From Ensifer adhaerens (GTDB lineage: Bacteria; Pseudomonadota; Alphaproteobacteria; Rhizobiales; Rhizobiaceae): a DNA stretch of 64,000 nt. Below are positions 7,128-15,337 of this stretch, one piece after another. Below the pieces are notes generated by a model. The model did no database searches and had not been told where the DNA came from. It saw only the letters and a program-made list of their open reading frames with translations. The stretch covers positions 1 through 64,000 of the forward strand of contig NZ_LGAP01000007.1 in assembly GCF_001270265.1 (NCBI RefSeq). Reading direction: 5' to 3'. The first letter of the stretch is position 1; the number at the start of each line of letters is the position of its first letter. The position numbers and the translations under genes are program-made.

Positions 7128-8054
7128 ATGCCTAAGCCCGAGGAAAAGTCCGATAACGAACCACGTATCGGCGCCACAGCGGAATTTGCCTACGACAGAA
7201 TGACCGTGGAGCGCTTCCGCGCGGCATTCCCCCGCGCTCGCTGGAACGAGGAGCAACGGCGTTGGTTCGTACCGGGCAAAACGGCCAGCAAGCGCATTGC
7301 CCAGTGGCTCGCGCGCGAGAGGGAAAGCCTCGATCTTCATGCGGATGCCAAGGGTCGCGATGCGTACGCTTTTGAGCCGATTGCCAGCCAATATCTCCAG
7401 ATCGCCGAGGATATTCACGTACGCACACCTTATTCCAAGGACGTTATTGAGCATCTGCGGGCGATCCCTTGGGCCCGCTGGGACGATGAGATACGCGCTT
7501 GGCGCGTACCATTTCGATCCTACGAAGCGTTGCGCCGATCCTGGCCCGAAATCGAGGCGGCGGCTCGCCGAAGCGAACCGGCAGAACAAAAGCGCCGACA
7601 GGAGCAGGAAAGGCTTACGCCGAAATACGAGCGCGCGAAGTTGCGCTACGGCGAACGTCGCCGCCGCCGCTATCCGGTTCCAACCGAGGGGCTGCCGCCG
7701 ATCGGTCGAGCGGTGATGACGTCTTCGTACGGCGTGGTGATTATCACTGACGTGACGGGCGAACTCGCCGAGCCTGGTGATATCATGCGGTTTTATCCGC
7801 ATGTTGCAGGAGATCCGCGCGATTTTGTCTGGGCCCGATGGCGGCCAGCATCATTGGAAGAACTGGTGGCAACCTGGCCGGCGCGAGAACGGCCGAATGA
7901 CCTCGAAAAAGGCCGCGGCTGGTGGAGGCCAAGTCTGGACGAACTGCGTATCGCCCGCTCGCAGGCGCGCAGCCTGGAACGCAAAAAACAAAGGAGAATA
8001 TCACGCTCAAACGAGAAGGAAGGTTCTCTGGCGGCACGGCCAGGCACGCGTTGA
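7128..8054 (+). CDS. Uncharacterised protein with two HARP-like repeats
   Basis: A 308-residue, Arg-rich protein. Two segments share a pattern: residues about 22-62 (YDRMTVERFRAAFPRARWNE, then RRWFVPG) and about 100-140 (YSKDVIEHLRAIPWARWDDE, then RAWRVPF). Both recall the HARP module of SMARCAL1-type annealing helicases, in which an aromatic/acidic helix precedes a W-x-P motif, but no helicase domain follows. A compact domain around residues 190-270 (GRAVMTSSYGVVIITDVTGE) is unassigned. No signal peptide, so cytoplasmic. The start at 7128 has only a weak ribosome site. It could bind nucleic acid; this is inference. Confidence 0.65.
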   Translation: MPKPEEKSDNEPRIGATAEFAYDRMTVERFRAAFPRARWNEEQRRWFVPGKTASKRIAQWLARERESLDLHADAKGRDAYAFEPIASQYLQIAEDIHVRTPYSKDVIEHLRAIPWARWDDEIRAWRVPFRSYEALRRSWPEIEAAARRSEPAEQKRRQEQERLTPKYERAKLRYGERRRRRYPVPTEGLPPIGRAVMTSSYGVVIITDVTGELAEPGDIMRFYPHVAGDPRDFVWARWRPASLEELVATWPARERPNDLEKGRGWWRPSLDELRIARSQARSLERKKQRRISRSNEKEGSLAARPGTR

Positions 8055-8228
8055 GCGCCGCCGGCCTAGTGTCGGAATTATCTCAGGGGCGTGCTACGGC
8101 GAAACGGAGGATCGCTCGTTGCAAACGGCGCGGGCGGCTCTGTCTCGTCGGGTGCCCCGATCCCGCGGTGGGTTTCAGGAACAATGACGGCTGTTCCGAC
8201 CTTTCCTCTTAAGCGGAGGTGGAGTTGC

Positions 8229-8455
8229 ATGACGCGCTATTTTTTGATCTTCCCAACGGTGACGAGGCAGACGCTGGACGAGCAGGGTTTGGAGCCTGCT
8301 TCGCGCGACGCGGTCATGCAGTAAATACCCGCATTCTCGTGGATGTTGCGCGGGATAGACTGCCTGACGGCAATGGCACTGAAATCTCCGTGTCAGTACG
8401 CACTGACACCGTCTCGTTAGCAACGCTGACATTTCAGAACCAATGGCTTGATTGA
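8229..8455 (+). pseudogene. Frameshifted DUF6894-like gene
   Basis: A good ribosome site (GGAGGTGG) precedes ATG 8229, which opens with MTRYF as in small DUF6894 proteins. The expected continuation is split between two frames: FFDLPNGDE in one, TLDEQGLEPASRDAV in the other, then TRILVDVARDRLPDGNG and a C-terminal LATLTFQNQWLD back in the first. A six-T run at about 8241-8246 is one likely shift point. The frame begun at the ATG stops early, after 31 residues. Either a recent pseudogene or sequencing errors would explain this. Confidence 0.55.
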
Positions 8456-8540
8456 CGGTCGCGGAATGGTTCCCGGGTCGACAAGTTCCGGTCGGGTTCA
8501 GGTGACGCGACGCGGACGATTTGTCCGCGTCGCGCACCCT

Positions 8541-8714
8541 TTACGATTTGCCGCCCTTGCGGCCGGCTTCGGCGGCCCGCTCCGGATCGTTCTTGAAGTT
8601 ACCCTTCGAACCTTGAGACGCCTTGGCCGATTTGGTGGATGGCTTTGTCGTCGCACTTCGCTTGGAAGCGTCCCCTGATTTTTGACCGCTGTGGCTCTGT
8701 GGTTGATTGGGCAC
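8541..8714 (-). CDS. KGG-motif small stress protein
   Basis: A 57-residue, highly basic protein rich in Lys, Ser and Gln. The C-terminus KGNFKNDPERAAEAGRKGGKS matches the KGG repeat of stress-induced bacterial proteins such as the GsiB/YciG group (one motif here). Likely a small hydrophilic cytoplasmic protein that may bind nucleic acid or protect against desiccation. I chose the GTG at 8714, since AAGGAG lies seven bases upstream; the longer open frame to 8765 has no such site. A GGAAC-N17-GTT promoter lies 50 bases upstream, divergent from that of the next gene. Confidence 0.8.
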   Translation of the reverse strand: MPNQPQSHSGQKSGDASKRSATTKPSTKSAKASQGSKGNFKNDPERAAEAGRKGGKS

Positions 8715-8763
8715 GCGTTGGCTCCTTGAGTTAATGACCCTCGATTCATGCAAGGGTCTCCCC

Positions 8764-8788
8764 AACCGTACGATCGGCCGCCAGTTCC
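8764..8788 (-). promoter_or_regulatory. RpoE2/EcfG-type promoter of the KGG gene
   Basis: Minus strand GGAAC (8788-8784), 17 bases, GTT (8766-8764). Confidence 0.7.
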
Positions 8789-8847
8789 CTACACTTTCGG
8801 TTTTTCACCTCGTCGACCGCTTTATCCGAGCTCGGGATCCCGAATTC

Positions 8848-8873
8848 GGAACCATCTCCATGCGGCCGCGGTT
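8848..8873 (+). promoter_or_regulatory. RpoE2/EcfG-type promoter of the DUF6766 gene (18-base spacer)
   Basis: GGAAC (8848-8852), 18 bases, GTT (8871-8873), 29 bases before the GTG at 8903. The spacer is one base longer than in most others. Confidence 0.6.
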
Positions 8874-8902
8874 AGAGGCACATTCGGACGGAGGAACGCA
8901 AC

Positions 8903-9562
8903 GTGCGATTTCTACGAGACAACGGCCTGACGATCGTCCTCGTTACCGCGACACTCATAACCCTCATGGGCATGTATATAGCCGGTTGGCTGGCGAACAA
9001 TGACGAATTGACGGCCCACGGATCGGCCCCGCTAACCTTGGCCCACTATGGCCTAACCGGCCATTTCCTATCGGCCGTCTTCGAGAACTGGGAAAGCGAA
9101 TTTCTGCAGATGTCGGCCTATGTCGTCCTGACTGCCTATCTCTATCAACGGGGTTCTGCCGAATCCAAGGATCCCGACAAGCGATCTCCTCAAGATGAGG
9201 AACTTGCGGCCCGAGAAGAAGATCCCGAGGCGCCGTGGCCAGTCAAGGCAGGCGGTGTTGTGCGGTTCCTGTATGCCTACTCGTTGGGAATTGTCCTCAC
9301 CGGCCTCTTCCTTGCAAGTTTTGTACTCCATCTTTTCTCGAGCGCCAGAGCGGAGAGTGAGACGTCACACCTGCATGGACAACCAACAACGACGTTCGTG
9401 CAGCATCTTGGGAGCGCACAATTCTGGTTCGAATCTCTTCAGAACTGGCAATCCGAGTTCTTATCAACCGCGGTGATTGTCGTGCTTTCGATCTTTCTGA
9501 GGTACCGGGGATCGCCCGAATCCAAGCCTGTAGGCGCGCATCATCGAGGGACCGGGTCCTGA
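8903..9562 (+). CDS. DUF6766 family membrane protein
   Basis: A 219-residue integral membrane protein with about four hydrophobic segments (residues 9-31, 66-82, 118-145, 188-202). It is built as an internal duplication: each half contains an F-E-N/S-W-(E/Q)-SEFL motif (FENWESEFLQ near residue 60, LQNWQSEFLS near 180) followed by a helix and a short YxRGSxESK tail. These repeats are characteristic of DUF6766. Function unknown. GTG start with GGAGG upstream; an RpoE2-type promoter precedes it, and the divergent KGG gene has one too, so both are probably co-induced. Confidence 0.82.
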   Translation: MRFLRDNGLTIVLVTATLITLMGMYIAGWLANNDELTAHGSAPLTLAHYGLTGHFLSAVFENWESEFLQMSAYVVLTAYLYQRGSAESKDPDKRSPQDEELAAREEDPEAPWPVKAGGVVRFLYAYSLGIVLTGLFLASFVLHLFSSARAESETSHLHGQPTTTFVQHLGSAQFWFESLQNWQSEFLSTAVIVVLSIFLRYRGSPESKPVGAHHRGTGS

Positions 9563-10261
9563 GCGCAGCTTTGGCCTATCGGACGGTTCGCCGATGTGAT
9601 GCGGAGACAGGATCGGGCCGACCGCCGTCGTTCGCGAACGCAGAGAGTTGCTCTTTTGCGGTCGGTGGATATGCCGTTGTGCCAGCCCAATTCCGCAGCT
9701 TTGTCGGTAATAGCCAGCAAGGAGCGCGCTCACATCTTTATCTGTACCTGGCACCAATCTCAGCGGCCCTTTGCCGACCCTCGCAATGTGGACCGAATTG
9801 ATGAGCGTCGTCGGGGTGATTTTCTTGCTCTGTGTGGTGCTCTTCCTGCGCTTTCGGAAGGCCGGGTGGCTTTGAGCGTGACGAGCGCTGCGTCAGCGCG
9901 CGTGGGTGCCGGCTTGGCGGTGGGCGTATTCCTCAACGGGACAGAGGGAGATGCCGCCGGCTCTCCGGCGCTGCTATGTTTTCACATGACGGCCTCGTGT
10001 CTGACAAAATCCAATTTCGTCTAACATCATGTGCTATCCGCCCTCCATTTCAAGCAAGGACCAGCCAGCCTTGGAGCGAGCAACTTCTGACGGAAACAAG
10101 TGGCGACGTGCTTGCAAGGCGATATGTCGACAAATATCGATTCTATCGACTCATTCTTTTCATATGTCGATACTGACGACATAGTCGCAACGGTGTGTCT
10201 ACTTAGCAGGCGGCGAGCCGAACCCCAGTATTGGGGCCTTCAGCCACTCGCGCCGATGAGC
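9563..10261. other. Mostly non-coding stretch
   Basis: Apart from the possible peptide at 9786-9875 no gene is supported. An inverted repeat TATGTCG/CGACATA (10163-10169, 10177-10183) lies in an AT-rich patch upstream of the RES gene's 3' end; its role is unknown. Confidence 0.4.
9786..9875 (+). CDS. Possible 29-residue single-helix membrane peptide
   Basis: The frame MWTELMSVVGVIFLLCVVLF followed by a short basic tail has the look of a membrane micro-protein. No clear ribosome-binding site precedes it, so the call is tentative. Confidence 0.3.
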   Translation: MWTELMSVVGVIFLLCVVLFLRFRKAGWL

Positions 10262-10780
10262 CTAATCCCAAGACAGCTGATCGTTAGGGAGCCGCCCACT
10301 CGGGTCATGTACCTCCACTTTGTGCGGCAGGCTGGGCCCCCAGTTCCAAAGCACCAAGTTTCGATCCCCTTCTTCGGCGCCAGGTGCAAAACTGTGCACC
10401 AAGATACCCGCCGTACCCCTCGCCCTCAGTCGATCGTATATCGACCAGGATGGGGGTCTCCTTCCTTCGGAAAGCGCAGTGGCCCAACTGCAGGCCATTT
10501 CCTCCACAGAGACGCCATTCGCGGCCCGACCAACTTCAGAAGTAAGATCCGCGATGTCATCGCAGTCGACATCGTAGGAACAAAGTACACAGGGGTCGAT
10601 ACGATGGGCAAAACCTTGATTGGCTTCCTTAACCGCGGTCATGACACTGAGGGCGAGATAGAGAGCCGGCACGCCTTTTGGGTTGAATCGTGCGCCCCTT
10701 ATGGCCGCGCCATCTCCTGAAACGGGTTTGAAAGACCAGCGCGGATCATGCGCACGGTAACAATTGCCCACAAACCTCAA
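10262..10780 (-). CDS. RES-domain toxin
   Basis: A 172-residue protein with the RES fold: the N-terminal FVGNCYRAHDPRW block (Arg near residue 9), then GARFNPKGVPALYLAL (Glu/Ser region for NAD binding) and a C-terminal LVLWNWG stretch. RES toxins of the Res-Xre type II systems degrade NAD. The start is the TTG at 10780, which overlaps the TGA of the antitoxin gene (TTGA) and gives the usual MRFVG-like N-terminus. The open frame continues far upstream in the antitoxin region but that part is not credible. It should be translated coupled to the antitoxin. Confidence 0.85.
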   Translation of the reverse strand: MRFVGNCYRAHDPRWSFKPVSGDGAAIRGARFNPKGVPALYLALSVMTAVKEANQGFAHRIDPCVLCSYDVDCDDIADLTSEVGRAANGVSVEEMACSWATALSEGRRPPSWSIYDRLRARGTAGILVHSFAPGAEEGDRNLVLWNWGPSLPHKVEVHDPSGRLPNDQLSWD

Positions 10781-11166
10781 GCGAAGCCCCCAAGGGCCAT
10801 ATGATCGAGGTAATCTCGCACTGCCGCAGCCTTGCCGTCTTTTACCAGAGACTCCGCCGTGCGCCCGCCAAAAGCTGGTAGAGGTTGAGCACGGTACCAA
10901 GCCATTGCTTGCTCCTTACCACCAGCCCAATCTGAAACACGACTGATAATCTCCAGCATTTCCCGGAGGCGGCTCTGCGTTTTTGCCCCCCGGCTACGCT
11001 CGCTTCTATACAGCGTTTCGCGGGCTAGCCCCGCCGTCTCGGCTAACTGGCTCTTAGACATGCCGAAGCCGGTCGCGACCCGTTCCACAGCGATCTTTCC
11101 CGCCCGATCCATATAGGACAGGACCAGTGGACCGCTCTGCTCCAAAGATTTTAGACCCTGAGCCAT
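10777..11166 (-). CDS. Xre/MbcA/ParS-family antitoxin (DUF2384)
   Basis: A 129-residue protein. An N-terminal helix-turn-helix (about residues 25-60, GMSKSQLAETAGLARETLYR) binds DNA and the C-terminal DUF2384 toxin-binding domain (about 75-129) holds the pattern AMAWYRAQPLPAFGGRTAESLV. Together with the downstream RES toxin this is a complete Res-Xre pair. The antitoxin comes first, as usual. ATG 11166 was preferred over ATG 11172 on the spacing to GCGGA. The AT-rich sequence at 11180-11215 probably holds the operator and promoter (minus strand TTGCAC, 16 bases, GATATG). Confidence 0.88.
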   Translation of the reverse strand: MAQGLKSLEQSGPLVLSYMDRAGKIAVERVATGFGMSKSQLAETAGLARETLYRSERSRGAKTQSRLREMLEIISRVSDWAGGKEQAMAWYRAQPLPAFGGRTAESLVKDGKAAAVRDYLDHMALGGFA

Positions 11167-11599
11167 GATCATTCCGCCATATCGAGTAACTCATTTATTG
11201 TGCAAAATATATGGCGTCGCCGGCAACAACGCAAGCGCCAACGAAAAATTCACCGAGGCGCGCGAGCAGGTTCAGGTTGCTGCCATTCAAAGAGCCGTCA
11301 CCTAGGCGCTTCGAGTAACCACCGGATTCACCCGCAACAGAGCCATCAGAACCGGTCCCAGCGAGAACGCCCCTTGCCGCGTCTTTTCCGCAGCATTTCC
11401 ATTTCTTCGAGAATTGCCTGCAGGTCACCAATGACAGGTCGTGCGCGGAAGCGTTCAGGGCGAGCAGATGCCGAATTAGGCGCGTCACTCATTGAAACGG
11501 TGCAGTGCAGCATTATCTTGTGCAATGCAGCAATAAACATCTGCACAAGGGCCGCTATGACAGCCATCCTGGCCGTTACGGCCCGGAGGTAATTCCACC
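11167..11599. other. Intergenic region upstream of the antitoxin and esterase genes
   Basis: Contains the toxin-antitoxin promoter at its left end and the esterase ribosome site (CGGAGG, 11584-11589) at its right. Two overlapping minus-strand frames (11195-11488 and 11346-11627) lack ribosome sites and motifs and were not called. Confidence 0.4.
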
Positions 11600-12694
11600 A
11601 TGCGCTCCCTATCGGATACTGTGGCACGGCTCAAACAATTCCGCTCAATGCAATCTGTGTTTGATGACGGAGGCCGGCTGGCCCCGTTTGAAGCCTTTGG
11701 AACGAATCCGGGCGAACTTGAAGCAAGAATTCACGTCCCAGCAAAGCTGGCAAAGTCGCCGGCACTCGTGGTGGTGTTGCATGGCTGTACCCAGACTGCG
11801 GCCACATATGACAAGGGCTCCGGTTGGAGCAAGCTCGCCGACGAATGCGGCTTCGTCGTCTTGTTTCCGCAGCAGACGCGTAGCAACAACGCCAATCTTT
11901 GCTTCAATTGGTTTCAGCCGAACGATATAGCACGCGATAGAGGTGAAGCCCTTTCAATCCGCCAGATGATCAAGACCGTCGAGACGCGCAACAACATCGA
12001 TCGTAGTCGGGTCTTTATCACCGGCCTGTCGGCAGGCGGGGCTATGGCAAATGTAATGCTGGCTACCTATCCCGAGGCCTTCGCCGGCGGGGCGATCATA
12101 GCTGGCCTCCCCTATGATACGGCGCGCACTGTACCTCAGGCGTTCGATCGTATGCGGGCGCAAGGTATTCCCGACGAACAATCTCTTCAAAAGAAGCTTC
12201 GAGCTGGCTCGCAATCAAACGGTCCTTGGCCTGCGATCTCGGTCTGGCATGGTACGCTAGACGCTACCGTCAATTCCGCCAACGCAGGCGCGATTGTGAA
12301 ACAGTGGCAGGGCATTCACGGCATAAAGGCAGCCTCTCACTCAGACACATCAAGGGGGCGGCTCGAACGCCGGGCGTGGGTAGATTCGGACGGGAACGAA
12401 CGCCTCCAGCTCTTTCACATCAAGGGCATGGGTCACGGCACGCCCATAGACGTCAAAAGCGGTTACGGGCAGGCAGGGCCCTACATGCTCGACGTCGGCA
12501 TTTCATCGACCGAGGAAATTGCGCAGTCGTTCGGAATTGTAGCGCCATGTTTGAGACAGGTAAGCCCGGGCGCCAACATTGACGTCCCGGCCCCAGCGTC
12601 GCGCAACGCCGGCAGCCAGCGTCGAGGGGGACCTGCAGACGGTATTCGTCGCACTATCGAAGACGCGTTGCGTGCGGCGGGTCTGATGCGCTAG
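11600..12694 (+). CDS. PHB-depolymerase-like esterase (alpha/beta hydrolase)
   Basis: A 364-residue enzyme of the LpqC/poly(3-hydroxybutyrate) depolymerase-like esterase family. The oxyanion region VVVLHGCTQTAATYD lies near residues 56-72, the nucleophile elbow GLSAGGAM near 138-145 (Ser about 140), an acidic residue in WHGTLDATV near 220, and the catalytic His in KGMGHGTPID near 278. There is no clear signal peptide, so it may act on intracellular polyester or on other esters. CGGAGG stands just before the ATG at 11600. No stress promoter was found. The C-terminal 60 residues are low-complexity. Confidence 0.85.
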   Translation: MRSLSDTVARLKQFRSMQSVFDDGGRLAPFEAFGTNPGELEARIHVPAKLAKSPALVVVLHGCTQTAATYDKGSGWSKLADECGFVVLFPQQTRSNNANLCFNWFQPNDIARDRGEALSIRQMIKTVETRNNIDRSRVFITGLSAGGAMANVMLATYPEAFAGGAIIAGLPYDTARTVPQAFDRMRAQGIPDEQSLQKKLRAGSQSNGPWPAISVWHGTLDATVNSANAGAIVKQWQGIHGIKAASHSDTSRGRLERRAWVDSDGNERLQLFHIKGMGHGTPIDVKSGYGQAGPYMLDVGISSTEEIAQSFGIVAPCLRQVSPGANIDVPAPASRNAGSQRRGGPADGIRRTIEDALRAAGLMR

Positions 12695-12793
12695 CGGCAG
12701 TAACACCTCAATTTTTGGCAAAGCGTCTGAACCGACAAACAAAATCCGGCCCCCCGCGTTGTCCTTAAGCACAACGTGAAAGGAGACGTCGCG

Positions 12794-13750
12794 ATGACAA
12801 AATCAGCAACGGCTGCAAAGCAACGGGCCATCCAGAATGAAGTTGCCGAAGACGACGCCAAGGGAAAGCCAAAGGCGGAAACAGCGATGCAGGCGGGCGG
12901 GCGAACATACCCCGCACCGCCCTTTCCGAAACAACACCAGAAGAAACCAGGCGATGAGGCCAAGCTGTCGCCGCCTGCCCTCTATGACGCGCCGTTTTAC
13001 CTTGGCTCGAACAAGCTGCTCGACAAGGTCGCGATCATCACGGGGGGCGATTCAGGAATAGGCAGGTCGGTAGCGGTTTTGTTTGCACGAGAAGGTGCTG
13101 ATGTTGTCATCCTCCATCTCGACGAAGACAAGGATGCCAAGGAGACATCAGAGGCTGTGGCGCGCGAAGGCCGGCGCTGCCTAGTTCTGAAGGGTGATGT
13201 CAAGAACTCGACGTTTTGCAGGAAGGCCGTCCAGCAGGCGGTTTCGGAGTTCGGCAAACTTGACGTGCTGGTCAACAATGCCGCCTTCCAGGTACATTCT
13301 TATGACATAGAGGACCTGAGCGAAGAGCACTTCGACGAAACATTGAAGACGAATCTCTATGGCTATTTTCATATGGCCAAAGCTGCCGTTCCACATCTTC
13401 GACCGGGGGCGGCAATCATCAACACCGGCTCGATCACGGGTATTGATGGGCAAAAAAACCTGCTTGACTATTCGATGACCAAGGGCGGCATCCACGCCTT
13501 CACACGGGCGCTGGCCTCACAGCTTGTCGCCAAGGGCATTCGGGTAAACGCAGTTGCTCCGGGGCCGGTATGGCGCCCTCTCAATCCAAGCGACAAGGAG
13601 GCAGAGGATGTATCGAAGTTCGGTGCCAATGTTCCAATGAAACGACCAGCGCAACCCGAAGAAATTGCGCCAGCCTACGTGTTCCTGGCCTCTGCTCATT
13701 GCTCCAGCTACATCACCGGCGAGATACTGCCGATCATCGGTGGCTACTGA
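12794..13750 (+). CDS. SDR-family oxidoreductase of the YghA/YdaD general-stress type
   Basis: A 318-residue short-chain dehydrogenase with a roughly 70-residue N-terminal extension rich in Lys and Pro. The NAD(P)-binding motif TGGDSGIGRSVA is near residues 84-95, the NNAA motif near 160, the active-site Ser in TGSITG near 215, and Tyr/Lys in YSMTKGG near 230. The extension followed by GGDSGIGR is typical of the YghA-type proteins induced in stationary phase or salt stress. The substrate is unknown. ATG 12794 has AAAGGAG eight bases upstream. No GGAAC element was found at the right distance. Confidence 0.85.
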   Translation: MTKSATAAKQRAIQNEVAEDDAKGKPKAETAMQAGGRTYPAPPFPKQHQKKPGDEAKLSPPALYDAPFYLGSNKLLDKVAIITGGDSGIGRSVAVLFAREGADVVILHLDEDKDAKETSEAVAREGRRCLVLKGDVKNSTFCRKAVQQAVSEFGKLDVLVNNAAFQVHSYDIEDLSEEHFDETLKTNLYGYFHMAKAAVPHLRPGAAIINTGSITGIDGQKNLLDYSMTKGGIHAFTRALASQLVAKGIRVNAVAPGPVWRPLNPSDKEAEDVSKFGANVPMKRPAQPEEIAPAYVFLASAHCSSYITGEILPIIGGY

Positions 13751-13862
13751 AAAACGGTGGGTCGCCCACCATTGCCTTTGCCCCCCGGGGGCCATGGAGT
13801 GAACTGTGCCTGGAATTTCAGCTGCGCAAAAATCTCGCGCCGGAGGCACGCGTCTAAACAAG

Positions 13863-13893
13863 AAAAGCCGCCCACATTACATGGACGGCCTTT
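13863..13893. terminator. Hairpin between convergent genes, likely bidirectional terminator
   Basis: AAAAGCCGCCC and GGACGGCCTTT pair with one bulge around a nine-base loop. A-rich and T-rich flanks would serve transcripts from both the SDR gene (ending 13750) and the YflT-like gene (ending 13906). Confidence 0.5.
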
Positions 13894-13905
13894 CGACTTC
13901 CTCGA

Positions 13906-14520
13906 TCAGATCAGCGTTCCACGCCTTGTGTATCTTGCGCGTTCTTCTTCAATCTGGGCCGGGCTATAGGGATCGAGCGTCTGGTCGAACCTGTTCCAGC
14001 CCTGCGCACGATAGGCCGAACGACGCTCTTCCAGATCGACCCAGTTGGAGCGCTGCAGGATTGCCTCGGCCCGCGCGACGTCGCCGTCGTTAACGCGCGC
14101 CGTCACCAATGTACCGCCACGGCGGACGCCCTCGGCGTAGACATGCGCATCTTCCTCCGGCACGCCGGAGTCCGTGAGCGCACCAATAATCCCACCGACG
14201 GCACCACCGGCAATGGCACCGGCGGCGGCACCCGCAGCCGTCGCCGCCAGCCAGCCGGCTGCCACCACCGGACCGACGCCAAGGATCGCCATCAACCCGA
14301 GGCCGGTCAGAAGACCGCCTGCGCCGCCGACCGCGGCGCCAATGCCGGCACCAGCACCCGCGCCTTCCGCAGCGCCTTCGGTGTCGTCAACCTTGTATCG
14401 GCCTTCGGCATTGCTTGCGACCATGCTGATATCGCCATCGGGAATGCCTGCGGCTTTCAGCGCCCGCACGGCTTCTGAAGCTTCATCATAGGTGTCGAAA
14501 AGTCCTGAAACAGTTTTCAT
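13906..14520 (-). CDS. YflT-domain (general stress protein 17M-like) protein
   Basis: A 204-residue protein. Residues 1-45 (KTVSGLFDTYDEASEAVRALKAAGIPDGDISMV) form the YflT/general stress protein 17M domain. Residues 60-135 are a Gly/Ala-rich hydrophobic block, probably a glycine-zipper membrane hairpin. The C-terminal part repeats a second alpha/beta half (GGTLVTARV) and ends in a charged segment. ATG 14520 is chosen on AAGGA upstream and family N-terminus. It lies 44 bases after the PepSY-like gene on the same strand, so the two likely share the promoter at 14918-14942. Confidence 0.8.
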   Translation of the reverse strand: MKTVSGLFDTYDEASEAVRALKAAGIPDGDISMVASNAEGRYKVDDTEGAAEGAGAGAGIGAAVGGAGGLLTGLGLMAILGVGPVVAAGWLAATAAGAAAGAIAGGAVGGIIGALTDSGVPEEDAHVYAEGVRRGGTLVTARVNDGDVARAEAILQRSNWVDLEERRSAYRAQGWNRFDQTLDPYSPAQIEEERARYTRRGTLI

Positions 14521-14564
14521 GTCGATTTTCCTTGGATGGGTTTGTTGACGTTTCCCGACCAGCA

Positions 14565-14879
14565 TCAGTTGACAACGATGTTGCCCTGATAGTCGAGCGC
14601 GACAGTCACGGTCTTACCGTCCTTGGTGGCAGAGGCCCGCCAGATACCCTTGTCGTCCAGCTTCAGTCCGGAAATCGCGGTGTAGCCGTTCTCTTCGAGG
14701 CGGGCGCGTGCCTGCTCTTCGGTGAAGCTGTTGGCGCCTGCGACAGGTGCGGTCGGATTGGTAGTGTCAGGGGTGGCGACGGCCGGCGTTTCGGGATTTG
14801 GCGAGGGGGTCGCCGTCTGTGCATAAGCGCTCAGGGCGCTTGCCGCCATTAAGGCTGTCGCGACAATCACTCGTTTCAT
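14565..14879 (-). CDS. PepSY-like secreted protein
   Basis: A 104-residue exported protein: a signal peptide of about 20 residues ending SAYAQ, a Thr/Pro-rich linker, then a PepSY-type fold (residues 48-104) with FTEEQARARLEENGYTAISGL and the closing strand VTVALDYQGNIVV. PepSY domains are found in periplasmic proteins and protease inhibitors; the role here is unknown. AGGAG precedes the ATG at 14879, and a perfect GGAAC-N17-GTT promoter is 39 bases upstream. First gene of a likely two-gene operon with the YflT-like gene. Confidence 0.8.
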   Translation of the reverse strand: MKRVIVATALMAASALSAYAQTATPSPNPETPAVATPDTTNPTAPVAGANSFTEEQARARLEENGYTAISGLKLDDKGIWRASATKDGKTVTVALDYQGNIVVN

Positions 14880-14917
14880 TGGTGTCTCCTTGATGCGTTA
14901 TTGGACGATGCTGGGAC

Positions 14918-14942
14918 AACGCCGAGCCTCCACATCCGTTCC
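14918..14942 (-). promoter_or_regulatory. RpoE2/EcfG-type promoter of the PepSY-YflT operon
   Basis: Minus strand GGAAC (14942-14938), 17 bases, GTT (14920-14918). Confidence 0.75.
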
Positions 14943-15273
14943 GAAGCGCGTCAAAAGAAGCTAGTTTATTTTGAAATTACAATGGCTTACAAACGCGATT
15001 GCACTCCCCGCCTCCCCTTTCGGGGTGCGGCCCAAACTGCCGAAGCGCTCTCGGTGGCGAGATGCTGGAGACAAACCGCATTCCTCGCCAATGGTTCCCG
15101 CGTTGGGCGCCGAAGCAGGCCGCAAGTGCTTACGTTGTCCGCCTCGCTATCCATAACCTCAGCGTTTATCCCGCAGTCCCAAGAACAAACCTTCTGACCT
15201 TTTGGATTGGCGGTGGATCGCCTCGGCGCTGTTTCGCTCGCTTCATCGCCGATGTTTCCGGGGCAGCAATTAT
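14943..15273. other. Intergenic region, no gene supported
   Basis: Open frames on both strands lack ribosome sites and motifs. It lies between the stress promoter at 14918 and the terminator at 15274. Confidence 0.4.
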
Positions 15274-15310
15274 CAAAGAGACCGCGCCCTGCTCCGCAGG
15301 CGCGGTCTCT
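15274..15310 (-). terminator. Intrinsic-type terminator of the gene at 15338-15706
   Basis: A perfect 12-base inverted repeat (AGAGACCGCGCC at 15277-15288 and its complement at 15299-15310) with a ten-base loop, followed on the minus strand by TTT and an AT-rich stretch. It starts 28 bases past the stop codon. Confidence 0.7.
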
Positions 15311-15337
15311 CATTCTTGCTTTCGTCCTGGCTTCAGA

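Noticed and set aside
12720-12793. Possible RpoE2 promoter for the SDR gene
   Set aside because: TGAAC and GTT are present but 25 bases apart, well outside the allowed spacing.
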